Positions 1-10,149 of a stretch of 64,000 bases of DNA are shown here, in pieces. Within the stretch, counting starts at the first letter, position 1. Every line of letters begins with the position of its first letter. A program made the translations under genes and the position numbers. The notes below the pieces were generated by a model that was not told the DNA's origin, did no database searches, and saw only the letters and a program-made list of their open reading frames with translations. Source of the DNA: Proteles cristata cristata (Eukaryota > Chordata > Mammalia > Carnivora > Hyaenidae); assembly GCA_017311185.1 (NCBI GenBank), contig JAESUZ010000756.1:1736001-1800000 (forward strand), written 5' to 3'.

Positions 1-257
1 CCGTAATTGATTATCCCAGTTGGGACCTTTTAGTGAGAGAAGGGGACACCTTTAATAATTATGTCAAGAAATCGGCATGACTCCGCCAGCTGGATGTACG
101 CTCTCTCTGTGTGTAGGTTCTCTGTGGGCTGGCCTCTCCTTACCTCTGACTCCTTCTGAAGACAGCTCTCCTGGGACCCAGCGCCCACCCCAACAAGAGA
201 CCCCAGGCTCCCTGTAGGACTCAAAATTCCATATGTGCCATGCTCTCTTTCTCTTTT

Positions 258-421
258 GTAAAAAAATGTTTATTTTGGGAGAGCGAGAGAGTGTGTGCAC
301 ACATGCGGGTGAGCAGAGGAGGGGCAGAGAGAGAGGGAGGGACAGAGAGAATCTTCACCCGGCTCTGAGATGTCAGCGCAGAACCCGGCTCGGGGACTCG
401 ATCTCACGGATCACGAGACCA
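258..421 (-). mobile_element. CanSINE, tail and body only
   Basis: Antisense SINE reading from the A/T tail through the GA-rich body to the ATCTCACGGATCACGAGACC region. The tRNA-like head is missing, so the copy is diverged and incomplete. Confidence 0.8.
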
Positions 422-882
422 TCTTCACGCCCTTCCTTCTGGCGTCAACTTAGATCTCACTTCCTGGTGAAGACGGCCCTGAGCACCCTTCCGGCCCACG
501 GGGGCTTGGGTCACCCTCCAGAGCTCCACATACCCCATGGTGGCAGTGTTGTCTTGTCATCATGTGCTGACTGGGGTAGCTCTTCTCCCAGGAGCTGAAA
601 GAAGGGGGGCCCTGGGCAGGGACCTCATTTTGTTTTCGACCACGTTTAGAGCCTGACGTGTCTAGTTCATCACTCAGCAAAAGCTTGTCTCAAAAACAAC
701 GTACAAAGTACTGTTAATTGCTCCTCGAGTTTCTTTCACCAATTCTTAACTGAGCATGTGCGAGCCGGTGCCCCTTGGGCACAGAGGTAAAGACAAGCCT
801 GTCCTCCCCCAGCTGCCCTGCGAATGAGCCATTCTTCTCAAAGCACCTGTGCTTCAAGGGGTATGTCCTGCAGCACCCGAGT
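422..882. other. Unclassified single-copy DNA
   Basis: No repeat, RNA gene or convincing exon seen in this 460-bp stretch. Confidence 0.5.
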
Positions 883-894
883 GACTTTATTCAT

Positions 895-1096
895 TTTTTT
901 TTTTAAATGTTTTATTTCTAGGAGAGAGAGAGAGAGACAGCGTGAGCGGGGGAGGGTCAGAGAGAGAGGGAGTCACAGACTGAAACAGGCTCCAGGCTCT
1001 GAGCTGGCAGTCAGCACAGAGCCCGACGCGGGGCTCGAGCCCATGAAATGCGAGATCATGACCTGAGCGAAAGTCGGACACTTAACCCAGGCAACC
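895..1096 (-). mobile_element. CanSINE group A
   Basis: Antisense copy with group A marks (GCGAAAGTCGG, GGCAGTCAGCACAG). Flanked by a 12-bp direct repeat GACTTTATTCAT at 883-894 and 1097-1108, taken as its TSD. The end of the head is lost. Confidence 0.92.
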
Positions 1097-1108
1097 GACT
1101 TTATTCAT

Positions 1109-1339
1109 TTCTTTATTTGATTATTATTATTTTTTAATGTTTTTATTTTTACTTTTGAGAGAGAGAAAGAGAGGGACAGAGTGTGAGTGGGGGGGCAGAG
1201 ATAGAGGGAGGCACACGAATCCGAAGCAGGCTCCGGTCTCCGAGCTGCCATCACAGAGCCTGATGTGGGGCTCGGACCCACAAGCCTCGAGACCAAGACG
1301 GAGTCAGACGCTTAGCTGACTGAGCCACCCAGGTGCCCC
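1109..1339 (-). mobile_element. CanSINE, older copy
   Basis: Antisense copy with complete head ending GAGCCACCCAGGTGCCCC. It is followed at 1341 by TGACTTTA, similar to the flank of the neighbouring group A copy, so both elements share a target region. Confidence 0.92.
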
Positions 1340-1451
1340 ATGACTTTAGACTTTTCAAGCGTTAAGCGTTTTTTCATGTTGGCGAAACAAAAGGACCACA
1401 ACAAAAAAAGACAAGACTTGGACGAGAGGCACGTGACAGAGTGACTAATCG

Positions 1452-1612
1452 TGGCACCTGGGCTGCCTGACTGCCACCACTGTGTCTCCTCCCTGCCCCG
1501 TTCGGGACAAGTCACTTAAGCTCTCTGTGCTTCCGTTTCTGCATCGGTGATGTGGGGATGAACAACGGTGCCTGGTACACAGTGCTCCCTCAGTATTATT
1601 ACCAACAGATGG
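1452..1612 (+). mobile_element. MIR SINE remnant
   Basis: Core matches remembered MIR sequence: GACAAGTCACTTAAGCTCTC, then TGTGGGGATGAACAACGGTG, then CTCAGTATTATTA. Old and diverged. Confidence 0.75.
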
Positions 1613-2299
1613 TTTGGTCCAGGGCTGCATCCCTAACTGGAGCCCCTCAGGGCAGGGTCACAGCGTGTGAAGGGGACAGGCAGGTCCATCAGGAGCCTCT
1701 GCAGCATAGCGGGGAGGACAGTCTCCTCTCTGTTCAGCTGTTGTAGACAAACGTCTGGAGGGGTAGGGCCAGCTGGAAACAGCTTTAGGTTTGGACAGCA
1801 GCCACTCGCAAGTTCGGTCCCAACCCGAGGAATCTTGGCAAACCACTTGGGACCAAATAAATTGACATACAGCAGGAGAGATTGGGCATCATGGGGAGAA
1901 TAATGTAGAGAACACAGAGCCCCCTCTTCATTTGAGGCTTTCCAGAGATTAAAGGAAGCTGGTTTAGAGTTTTCTTTTGGGGCCTTTGATGTTACCTGGC
2001 AATCACCTTCGGTCGGTAGTTACCAGCTGAGTAGGAGTACTGTGTGCAAGCTCTTTTCACGCCGAGAGCAAGAGTGATTTTGACAATCGAAGCTCCGTTT
2101 AGTGGATGAACAAAGTACAGAATAGTCTGAGTTGAATCTGCCCCAATACCCCCATTTACTGTTGATTGGGTTTCATTTAAATGAAATCTCTTCTTTCGGG
2201 GAGCACTTTCCAGTTGGCGAGGCACACTCACCACGTGCCAGGGACAGGCTGCTGGCCAAAGCAGGTGAGCGTCCTGAGCACCTGCAGAGGGTACTTCTC
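1613..2299. other. Unclassified single-copy DNA
   Basis: About 690 bp with no recognised repeat or gene. Confidence 0.5.
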
Positions 2300-2520
2300 T
2301 CTTAAAAAAGAAACTGTTTATTTATTTTTAGAGAGAGGGCACACGTGAGCACCAGCGGGGGAGGGGCAGAGAGAGAGAGAGGGAGAGAGAGAATCCCAAG
2401 CAGACTTTGCACTGTCAGCCCAGAGCCTGACGTGGGGCTCCCTCCCGCCCACTGTGAGGTCACGACCTGAACGGAAATCAAGAGTGGGACGTTTCACTGT
2501 CTGAGCCACCCAGGTGCTCC
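2300..2520 (-). mobile_element. CanSINE group B
   Basis: Antisense, full-length, diverged in the middle. Left flank near 2289 (TACTTCTCTCTTA) loosely resembles the right flank CACCTCTCACTTTTA, a decayed TSD. Confidence 0.92.
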
Positions 2521-2535
2521 CACCTCTCACTTTTA

Positions 2536-2564
2536 TCTTTTTTTAATGTTTTATTTATTTCTAG

Positions 2565-2596
<32 letters not shown>

Positions 2597-2769
2597 CAGC
2601 GTGAGCAGGGGAGGGTCAGAGAGAGAGGGAGTCAGAGACTGAAACAGGCTCCAGGCTCCGAGCTGGCAGTCAGCACAGAGCCCGACGCGGGGCTCAAACC
2701 CATGAACAGCGAGATCATGACCTGAGCGAAAGTCGGACGCTTAACCGACTAAGCCACCCAGGCGCCCCC
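2536..2769 (-). mobile_element. CanSINE group A with perfect TSD
   Basis: Full-length antisense copy ending CCACCCAGGCGCCCC. The 15-bp TSD CACCTCTCACTTTTA is identical at 2521-2535 and 2770-2784. Its GA tract is expanded. It inserted in the right-hand target copy of the preceding SINE. Confidence 0.96.
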
Positions 2770-3017
2770 CACCTCTCACTTTTAAGAGCCCTTTGGTGTG
2801 GGAGCTTCGCTACTCCAGGCTCCTCCTGACTCTCCTCCCTGGGGCTGGAACGGGTGGTCTTCAAGGGTGTGCATCAGCCTAATTCATCTCCTGGGGTAAT
2901 TTGTGTGCCAAGTCGGCCAGGCCCTCTCCAAGGCACTGGGGGTGCCCGGCTGCCCCGGAGAGAGGCTGGTGAAAGAAACAGTGCGGATTCTGTCCCGGAG
3001 GTTGTGAGACCCTGAGG

Positions 3018-3020
<3 letters not shown>

Positions 3021-3050
<30 letters not shown>
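3021..3050 (+). repeat. (GT)15 microsatellite
   Basis: Uninterrupted GT dinucleotide run of 30 bp. Confidence 0.97.
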
Positions 3051-3051
<1 letters not shown>

Positions 3052-3109
3052 TGGGGCTGTATAAACCTCTCCCTGCCCTTGGCTGGTGATACTCACTGTT
3101 TACCCTTCA

Positions 3110-3350
3110 GGCCACATGTTACTTCTCACCGAAGACTTTCTTGCCCGTCCAGGTCTGGGTTGTCTGCACCGCCTGGTGGCCTCATGGTCCCCTGTGCTCG
3201 CCCCGTCACAGACCTGAGTGCTCTGTGCTCTGCCGCTTCCTGACTACCTGCTGGCGTCCTGAGATCCACGCAGCAGGGTAAGGAGTGCCGGCCATGTTCA
3301 TCACTGTGTCCCTAGCTTAGCACAGGCCTGAAGATGACAGTCACTCATTA
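3110..3350 (+). mobile_element. LINE2 3' end remnant
   Basis: Ends with TTCATCACTGTGTCCCTAGC, then AGCACAGGCCTGA and CACTCATTAAATATCAG. This resembles the L2 end (cctgtatccccagcgcctag, cacatagtaggcgctc, then an aataaatatt-like close). Heavily diverged. Confidence 0.55.
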
Positions 3351-3364
3351 AATATCAGTTCCAT

Positions 3365-3576
3365 CCCAGGCGCCTGGGTGGCTCAGTCAGTTAAGTGTCT
3401 GACTTCAGCTCAGGTCATGATCTCACAGCTTGTGAGTTCGAGCCCCGTGTCGGGTTCCATGCTGACAGCCAGCTCAGAGCCTGGAGTCTGCTTCAGATTC
3501 TGTGTCTCCCTCTCTCTCTGCCCCTCCCCCGCTTGTGCTCTGTCTTTCTCTCTCAAAAATAAATGAAAACATTTAA
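3365..3576 (+). mobile_element. CanSINE group B with perfect TSD
   Basis: Sense copy from GGCGCCTGGGTGGCTCAGTC to an A-rich tail. The 15-bp TSD AAATATCAGTTCCAT lies at 3350-3364 and 3577-3591. Confidence 0.96.
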
Positions 3577-3591
3577 AAATATCAGTTCCAT

Positions 3592-3665
3592 GGAAAGAAA
3601 AAGGAAAGGAGGAGGGGAGAGAGAGGAGAAGGGGAAAAGAAGGTGGAAGGGGGGGGAGGGGGAAA
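3592..3665 (+). repeat. Purine-rich low-complexity tract
   Basis: GGAAAG/GAGG-rich strand asymmetry, with short G runs near 3650, just after the SINE tail and TSD. Confidence 0.8.
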
Positions 3666-4611
3666 CGGCCCTTGAGGACTAAAGATAAAGGATGAAATTG
3701 GCCAAATGCCCTTTTTCTTGCCTTTAGCATTTCCTGTGTGGGTCACACACAGGCCTGGTGTCTGACATAACCGAGGCATTATGACTCCAGGTTGCTCTAT
3801 GGAAAGGGGCTGTATGGAAAGTGAAGGAACCATCTTTCCCTTGACGTGACCTCTCAGCCAAAGACACGGGGAACCCATCCTCTGGGGCTGCCCTGAGGCC
3901 CCCCCCCCTTGCTGAGCCCTTTTAGCATCGTGGGATGGGAACAATTTCACACAAAGAAAAATATCAACGCAGATCATAGGCTCTCAGCGACACACACAAT
4001 ATCGGAAGCAGAAGACCTTGATAGCAATGGTGAAATGATACTCTGTCCCCACCCTCCTGTCCTTTCTTCTAAACATTTCTCTCTCTGCCAGATCTCTTTC
4101 CTACCTCATCCCATTCCCTGTAGAAGACTGACCTTTCCTCCTGCTTCACAGAAAAAACAGAGGCCCCCAAAGCGGGGCGTTCACAGCCTGCTGTGTCCCA
4201 CCATCCACTCCACCACATAGTGACCGGTCTCCACACTCACCCCCTCCCCCCACATCAAGGGAGAAGGGGTCTTCTCTGTGCAATCCTAATTCCTCCACCT
4301 CTGTTTGGAATCTTATCCTGTTTGTGCAGAATTCCATTTTATGAAAGAAACCCTTGCCTCTATCTTTAACCTCTTCTCTGCTTGGTGTTTCCACGCAGAC
4401 CACCCAGTGGGCCCCACGCAGTACCCTGAGTATCGATCTGTTTTCCTTTCTCCCTTGGTGGCTACGCTTTTGGAAAGAGTAACTGACTCTCATGGTTTTC
4501 GTTTCTTGGTCTTCCATGTCTTCTGCTTCCCAGGGCTCTGTGTTTGCACTCGTTCTCACTCTACACACCCTACTTTGGGGATCTCTCCTTCCTCATGACA
4601 GTTGCCACCTG
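3666..4611. other. Unclassified single-copy DNA
   Basis: About 950 bp with no recognised repeat. Overlapping ORFs of up to 140 codons on both strands show no family signature. Confidence 0.5.
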
Positions 4612-5143
4612 CACTGGGTTGAGTAGTTGTGCCACCAAATTTATTCCTTCCTGGAACCTCAGAGTGTGACCTTATTTGGAAATAGGGTTGTTGTTGCTAT
4701 AATTAGTTAAGGTAAGATCATGCTGGAGTAGGGTGATGTTTTCATTAATTTATTTTAAGAGAGAGAGAGAGAGAAAGAGAGAGAGAGCAAGCGAGCAGGG
4801 GAGGGCCAGAGGAGAGAGAAAGAGAATCCCAAGTAGGCTCTGTGCTTACAGCTCCATCCCATGAACCGTGAGATCATGACCTGTGCCAAAATCAGGAGTC
4901 AGATACTTAACCGACTGAGCCACCCAGGTGCCCTGGGTGATGTTCTTATAAAAGGGGGAAAAAGACACAGACACAGACACAGGGAGAACACCACATGAGA
5001 GCAGTGGAGCAGTGATTGGAGATATGTGGCTTCGAATGAAGGAGCATCAAGGACGCCATCAGAGGTTAGAGGATGCGGGGAGCCCTCAGAGACAACATGG
5101 ATGCCACACCTTGATTTCAGACTGTTGGCCTCCAGAAATCAAT
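4612..5143 (+). mobile_element. MLT1-like (ERVL-MaLR) LTR
   Basis: Matches remembered MaLR LTR blocks in order: GAACCTCAGAGTGTGACC, TTATTTGGAAATAGGG, CTTATAAAAGGGGGAAAAAG, then CACCTTGATTTCAGACTG and GGCCTCCAGAA. A SINE splits it at 4741-4934. It meets an inverted partner LTR at about 5111-5142. Old non-coding LTR with no retroviral genes beside it. The subfamily is uncertain. Confidence 0.75.
4741..4934 (-). mobile_element. CanSINE with internal deletion and TSD
   Basis: Antisense copy inside the LTR, with TSD GGGTGATGTT at 4731-4740 and 4935-4944. The CTGTCAGCACAGAGCCC block is deleted, joining body to head. Confidence 0.93.
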
Positions 5144-5833
5144 GTATCAATAGTGCTAGGGTTTCTCTGAAGATTCTAGGGAAGGATCCTTCTTTGCCTC
5201 TTCCCAGCGCTGGCAGTTGTTGGCCATCCTCACACTACAGGTGCACCATTCGAATCCAATCTTTGCCTTCATCATCACAGGATATTTTCTCTGGGTGTCT
5301 GTATCTAAATCTTCTTCCTCTTCTTCCTCTTCCTCTTCTTCTTCTTCCTCTTTCTCTTCCTCTTCTTCTTCTTCTTCTTCCTTCTTTCTTCTTCTTCTTC
5401 TTCTTCTTCTTCTTCTTCTTCTTCTTCTTCTTCTTCTTCTGCTCCTGCTTCCTCTTCCTCTCCTTCTCCTTCTCCTTCTCCTTCTCCTTCTCCTTCTCCT
5501 TCTCCTTCTTCTTCTTCTTCTTCTTCTTCTTCTTCTTCTTCTTCTTCTTCTTCTTCTTCTTCTTCTTCTTCTTTCTTCTTTCTTCTTCTTCTTTCTTCTT
5601 CTTCTTCTTCTTCTTCTTCTTCTTCTTCTTCTTTTTCTTCCTTTCCTTCTTCTTCTTCCTCTTCTTTTTCTTCTTCTTCCACCAGTCAGTGGCTTAGAGA
5701 CCACCTTAATCCAGTGTGACCCCATCTTAACTCGGTTACATCTGCAAAGACCCCATTTCCAAAGAAAGTCACTTACATAGGTTCTGGGTAGACATAAATG
5801 ATTTTGGAGGAAACTATTTAACTCGGCTCAGTG
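5111..5833 (-). mobile_element. Inverted MLT1-like LTR carrying a triplet repeat
   Basis: On the minus strand, from 5833 leftwards, MaLR blocks appear in order: CTACCCAGAACCTATG, TTTGGAAATGGGGTCTTTGC, GTTAAGATGGGGTCACACTG. After the GAA tract come GACACCCAGAGA and GGAAGGATCCTTCCCTAG-like sequence, then ATTGATTTCTGG. It lies tail-to-tail with the LTR at 4612-5143. The triplet tract occupies the place of the usual AGAAGAGGAAGAGG purine block. Confidence 0.7.
5308..5682 (+). repeat. (CTT)n / GAA triplet tract
   Basis: About 370 bp of pyrimidine-only plus strand apart from one G interruption near 5441-5448. It has three long uninterrupted CTT runs, the longest about 22 units at about 5506-5572. 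A CTTCTC hexamer block lies at about 5460-5505. The ORFs over it are low-complexity artefacts. Confidence 0.97.
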
Positions 5834-6044
5834 ACTTTTGGCTGCAAATTCTTCTGTATCTTTTGCATTTTGCATGTTAAATGTATTAGTAGCCACTCAC
5901 TAGGTACATGATGCCAATTTGATAAGTATATTTTGACCTTATTTAACTGTAGGAGATTCAAAGTCCCTCAAGCAAAGCACAGCATCAAGAATCAGCTGTT
6001 CAGCCCCAACAGTGCCTCCCCTCTCTTTGGGCCATAAGTGCAGT

Positions 6045-6150
6045 AATTCCCAAGGCTGTTAAGCTCCTAAGGGCCAGGCCAACTTTGTTTCTTTACCAGT
6101 GCAGCTACAGTATCTGGTCCTCAGTGACTGTTTGTTAAAGAATAGGTCCA
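6045..6150 (+). mobile_element. LINE2 3' end remnant
   Basis: CTGTTAAGCTCCTAAGGGCC, TTTGTTTCTTTACCAGTGCA and TCAGTGACTGTTTGTTAAAG follow the order of the L2 terminus. Confidence 0.55.
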
Positions 6151-6242
6151 TGGATGGCAAAGGACGACTGTTTTTCTAAGACTTTCATGTCCTTTGAAAA
6201 TCATTTTGAAAACCATCATATTTAGGCATAAAGAACGGCAAA

Positions 6243-6440
6243 TAAGAAAGATAATAACTTGCAGGTACATATGATTCTAACATTCATGAAGCCCTTTTGT
6301 ACATGATTTAATATGATCTTCACACACCCTTGAAAGAGAAGCTGAGCTCAAGTTTTTGCTCAAGTTCATGGGGCTAGTGATAGGCTGGTTAGAACTCAGA
6401 TGTCCTTGCTCTCGGAGAGCTTTGAGTCCCTGTCTGCTTT
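6243..6440 (-). mobile_element. MIR SINE remnant
   Basis: Reverse-complement MIR order: AACATTCATGAAGCCC, ATGATTTAATATGATCTTCA, then CAAGTTCATGGGGCTAGTGA and GAACTCAGATGTCC. Diverged. Confidence 0.6.
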
Positions 6441-6572
6441 CAACCAGCAGGTTTTGATGAAGCCCAGTCCTTCATCTCCTCATCCCAGTCTCTTGTGAAA
6501 GAAATTTCAATGAGAAAGCAAAGGCTATACTTCTCTCTGAAAATGACAAGTTATACTTGAAAGCAAGAAAGT

Positions 6573-6614
6573 AAAGTTTTTGTTTGATATGGGAAAGTTT
6601 TTGTTTGATATGGG
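6573..6614 (+). repeat. 21-bp tandem duplication
   Basis: AAAGTTTTTGTTTGATATGGG occurs twice back to back at 6573-6593 and 6594-6614 without a mismatch, followed by AAAG of a third unit. Confidence 0.95.
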
Positions 6615-6868
6615 AAAGCCAAACGAAAGGTATTTTTCCCCTTCTAAGCTAAAAGCTAGGATTGGAATATGTAAATCTTAGACATTTAATATTTAAAGCA
6701 TTTGCTTAAGAAAATTGGCCCTGAGATGCTCAGATTATTCCTAATTATTATTTATCATTTTAAACATTTCTATTTTCCGATTTCCTACTTGTGACACACT
6801 ATACCACTGGTAACATTTGCTATGAAACTTTCAGTACAAATAAATGTTTTCATCTACAGCATCTATAT

Positions 6869-7027
6869 CAGGGGTTTGCAAACCATGGTCCATGGGCTGC
6901 TTTTGTTCAGCTTGAAAGCTAGGAATGGTCATTGTTCAGCTTGAAAGCTGGGAAGGGTTGTAATAAAAACACAGACCGTTTGTGTCTTGTAAAACATACA
7001 ATTACAGAAAAAGTTTACTGAGCCCTG
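6869..7027 (+). mobile_element. hAT-type DNA transposon remnant (MER class)
   Basis: Inverted ends CAGGGGTTTGCAAAC and AGTTTACTGAGCCCTG, with the ACAGAAAAAGTTTACTG block, match a common non-autonomous mammalian element also present at 61927-62149. An internal 29-bp unit starting TTGTTCAGCTTGAAAGCT is duplicated at 6903 and 6932. Exact family name not settled. Confidence 0.65.
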
Positions 7028-7076
7028 GTCAACATTTGTATTTGTATATATGTATAAAGTCATTGAGCCAGACATT

Positions 7077-7168
7077 ATAGCATTTGTATGTATGTATGTA
7101 TGTATGTACGTGTGTGTGTGTGTGTATCTATCTATCTATCTATCTATCTGTCTATCTATCTATCTATC
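7077..7168 (+). repeat. Compound microsatellite (GTAT)n(GT)n(ATCT)n
   Basis: Successive runs of GTAT, GT and ATCT units, with one CTGT interruption in the last block. Confidence 0.95.
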
Positions 7169-7566
7169 CCCTCCTCTATTCCACAAGAGGCTTTATCAAA
7201 GCAGATAAACTCCCAAAGCCTCTGTGACTCTTCCACAAAATAAGCCTCGTCCATCCTACAGTCATGGTATTCATGGCTTAGAGGTTGATCGAGCACAAAA
7301 TTGAACACTCTGCTGTGTTCAATGAAAGACGAGAAATGATGAGAGGTACAGAGGATGGAAGTCGATACGAAAGAAGAACCTCAGCTAAGAAAGATGGTTT
7401 ACAATTTACATAGAACTTCATATTTTCCAAGTGTATTTTAATTTCCTTTTGTTTTCCAATAACTCCCTGATGGTCTGTGTTAACTATAGAAAAATCAATG
7501 GAAAATAAAAAGTCTAAGTGGACGTTAAGCTGTGATGTCAGCCTGAAGATTGTTTCCTGGTGTCAT
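7169..7566. other. Unclassified single-copy DNA
   Basis: About 400 bp, AT-rich. No repeat or exon recognised. Confidence 0.5.
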
Positions 7567-7581
7567 ATTGATACAGATTTT

Positions 7582-7815
7582 TAAAAAAAATGTTTAATGT
7601 TTTTTTACTTTTGGGAGAGAGAGAGAGACGACAGAGTGCGAGCAGTGAGCAAGAAAGGGGCAGAGAGAGAGAGCGAGGGAGACACAAATCCAAAGCAGGT
7701 TCCAGGCTCTGAGCTGTCAGCACAGAGCCCAGTGTGGGGCTCAAACTCATGAACTGTGAGATCATGACCTGAGCCGAAGTCGGACGCTTAACCAACTGAG
7801 CCATTCAGGCGTCCC
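7582..7815 (-). mobile_element. CanSINE group B with perfect TSD
   Basis: Full-length antisense copy. The 15-bp TSD ATTGATACAGATTTT is identical at 7567-7581 and 7816-7830. Confidence 0.96.
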
Positions 7816-7846
7816 ATTGATACAGATTTTAAATATTCCTGCTTTT

Positions 7847-8032
7847 GGGGAGCCTGGGTAGCTTAGTCGGTTAAGCGTCCGACTTTCGCTTAGGTCATGA
7901 TCTCGTGGGTTCGAGCCCCGCGTCGGGCTCTGTGCTGACTGCCGGCTCAGAGCCTGGAGCTCAGCTCCAGTCCCCCTCTCTCTGACCCTCCAGTCTTCTC
8001 TCTCTTCCTAGAAATAAATACAAACACAAAAA
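7847..8032 (+). mobile_element. CanSINE group A, diverged
   Basis: Sense copy with CTTTCGCTTAGG and GACTGCCGGCTC. The GGTTCGTGGG segment is shortened and the CT body contracted. Confidence 0.92.
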
Positions 8033-8078
8033 CACTCTGCTTTCACCTAGAGATGATTGCATTTGCATTATGTTTCCT

Positions 8079-8252
8079 TAAAAAATTTTAATGTTTTTAT
8101 TTATTTTTGAGAGAGAGAGAGACAGAGCATGAGTGGGGGAGGAAGAGAGAGAGAGGGAGACACAGAATCAGAAGTGCAGGTCTAGCTGCTGGCACTGGTG
8201 AGCTGGCGAGATCATGATCTGACGGGTCGGACGCTAACTGATTGAGCCAGTG
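8079..8252 (-). mobile_element. CanSINE, decayed
   Basis: Antisense tail and GA body are clear. The middle and head are damaged (GATCATGATCTGACGGG, GGACGCTAACTGATTGAGCC). Confidence 0.85.
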
Positions 8253-8934
8253 TCTATCGCATTGTGTTCTAATAGCTGTCATCAGTCGTGACGTTGTCCT
8301 TGAGATTTGAAAGTGGTTTTGAGCTCTCAGGGTCCCTCAGTAAAGCGGACATCTGAAGACTGACTACTGGAGAGGACAAAACTCGCTAGGATCAAATTTT
8401 TTGCCACTTTCACCAAAGACTCAGGCACAAAGGGTTTATCAGTTGTGGGAGGATGTGAAAGGAGGTGGGTGAGAAAAGGAGAGGGGCGAGAGCATGGCAG
8501 CTGAGGTTATGGGAATAAAAACATGAGAGGTGTTTTCCTAGACATCAGTAATTCCGGGCGCTCATTGTGCCAAATGGGCCATAATCCTCCATCACTTACA
8601 CATTCAACCTCCCAAAGACAACTCAGCCTTTACCCTCTGGCCCCCGGTAGGCGTGGCTTGGGCCGCATATTGACAGTGTGTGGTTTGCCACTTTGATGTG
8701 TCCCCTCCCCACCCCTAATTATTGGACTGCTGGCTGACTGCAAACAAGTCTTTATTTGCCAGAAGGGAAAGGAGGAAAAGGTCGAAGTGTGAGAACCAGA
8801 TCAATTACTTGCCCTTGCCACTTTTAATCAGTAGTAGCCCTCCTGTTTTTGAAAGAATTCCAGGGATTGTTAGAAAGAAGGTTGCTGGGTGCGTCTTTTT
8901 GTGTTCGTTGCTGGGCTGGGCCTTAGCAAATTCT
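8253..8934. other. Unclassified single-copy DNA
   Basis: About 680 bp with no recognised repeat, RNA or exon. Confidence 0.5.
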
Positions 8935-9285
8935 CACAACCCAAGTGTTTAAGGGCAGAGATTCGTGGTCTCACAGTTATGGAGGCAGGAAGTTCAAGAT
9001 CAAGATGTACCGCATTGATTCCTCTAGGCGATATAGCAGGAATCCGCTCCGGGCCTCCCATTGGACAAGGCCACCTCCCGTGGTCTCTTCAAGGGTCACT
9101 GTGCCTGCACTGTTCCAAACTTCCCCTCTTATAAGGACCCCAGTGATATTGGATTAGAGCCCACCCTCATGGCCTGTTTAACTTGATTACCTCAACAAGG
9201 TTCCACCCTGAAAAAGGTCACATTCTTGAGGTACTGGGGGTTAGCATCTTCACAGGGAATGTGGGGACACGGATCCACCCATAAC
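8935..9285 (-). mobile_element. MLT1-like LTR remnant
   Basis: Reverse-complement MaLR blocks: GTCTCACAGTTATGGAGGCA, CTTATAAGGACCCCAGTGAT, ATTAGAGCCCACCCTCATGG, AAAAGGTCACATTCTTGAGG. Non-coding LTR only. Confidence 0.7.
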
Positions 9286-9776
9286 ACGCCCCCACACCCC
9301 TCTATCTCACTCCTGGGTTTTTACTCTTCCTGCCTTCTGCCAATGTCCCCTTTCCCCCGCTGCCAGGTCCCGGCTCTGCCTTCTCTCCTCCGTCCCTGTG
9401 AGGATCGATACAAAGTGCCATGTGCACTTGGACAATGGTTCTCAGACGTCCTTTCTGTTTCCACCACCATCTCCCCAAGTGTGGACAGCCCGTTCCGCAC
9501 CTGAACCTATCACTTCTTTGATTCCTCTAGACCAAGGTGATCTTTGCCTGTTTCTCTTCAGCTCTTGGAAACGCTTCCTGGATACATCACAGGCCTTGGC
9601 AAACTACATGAACTCACTACGCACCTGTGCAATCTTGAAGCCCTATACCCTGCTCTCGGACACCACATCAGCCTCTCTCCACACGTCGAACCTGCTCGGG
9701 AGCTGATGAGCCCCCTCCCCCACCCATTTCCTCTAAGTAGCTCCATTCTAGATCCTTCTCCAGCACTCCATACATC
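9286..9776. other. Unclassified CT-rich single-copy DNA
   Basis: About 490 bp. Three overlapping ORFs near 9226-9804 have no family features. Confidence 0.5.
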
Positions 9777-9973
9777 TATGCTGTCCAACACAGGTCACTG
9801 CTAGCCACATGTACTTATTTAAATTTAAATAAAACTTAAGAGTTCAGTTCCTTGGTCATATTAACCACATTTCAAGTGAACCATAGGCTTATGTGAGCTA
9901 ATGGCTACTGTATCTTCAACAGTGTAAATTCCAGAGCATCTCATTATAGCAAAAATTTCTATGGACAGCACTG
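9777..9973. mobile_element. hAT-type DNA transposon remnant
   Basis: Imperfect inverted ends (TATGCTGTCCAACA and ATGGACAGCACTG) enclose CTAGCCACATGTACTTATTT and GAGCTAATGGCTACTGTATC, typical of a small mammalian MER element. Confidence 0.6.
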
Positions 9974-10149
9974 CTGCAGATCTCTCGGTCATCCCTTGAA
10001 CTAATTTTTCATGCACTAACACCTAGTTGAGTAAATGAATAAACCCTAGGATTTTTTGTCTTTGTCTTTCGCCTGCATCTCAACCAACAGAGGCATAGCG
10101 CTGTGAATCAGCCCTCCCATCTACCTGTCTCTGTTCTACACCTGACTGA

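Noticed and set aside
3021..3050. Regularly repeated units resembling an array (here and other microsatellites)
   Set aside because: No spacer-repeat structure as in CRISPR, and the sequence is a mammalian genome.
3640..3662. G-rich run as a possible G-quadruplex
   Set aside because: Short and embedded in a purine-rich tract next to a SINE. Too weak to report as regulatory.
5026..5780. Long ORFs on both strands rich in Ser/Leu/Phe or Arg/Lys/Glu
   Set aside because: They are translations of the CTT/GAA triplet tract and carry no real protein signal.
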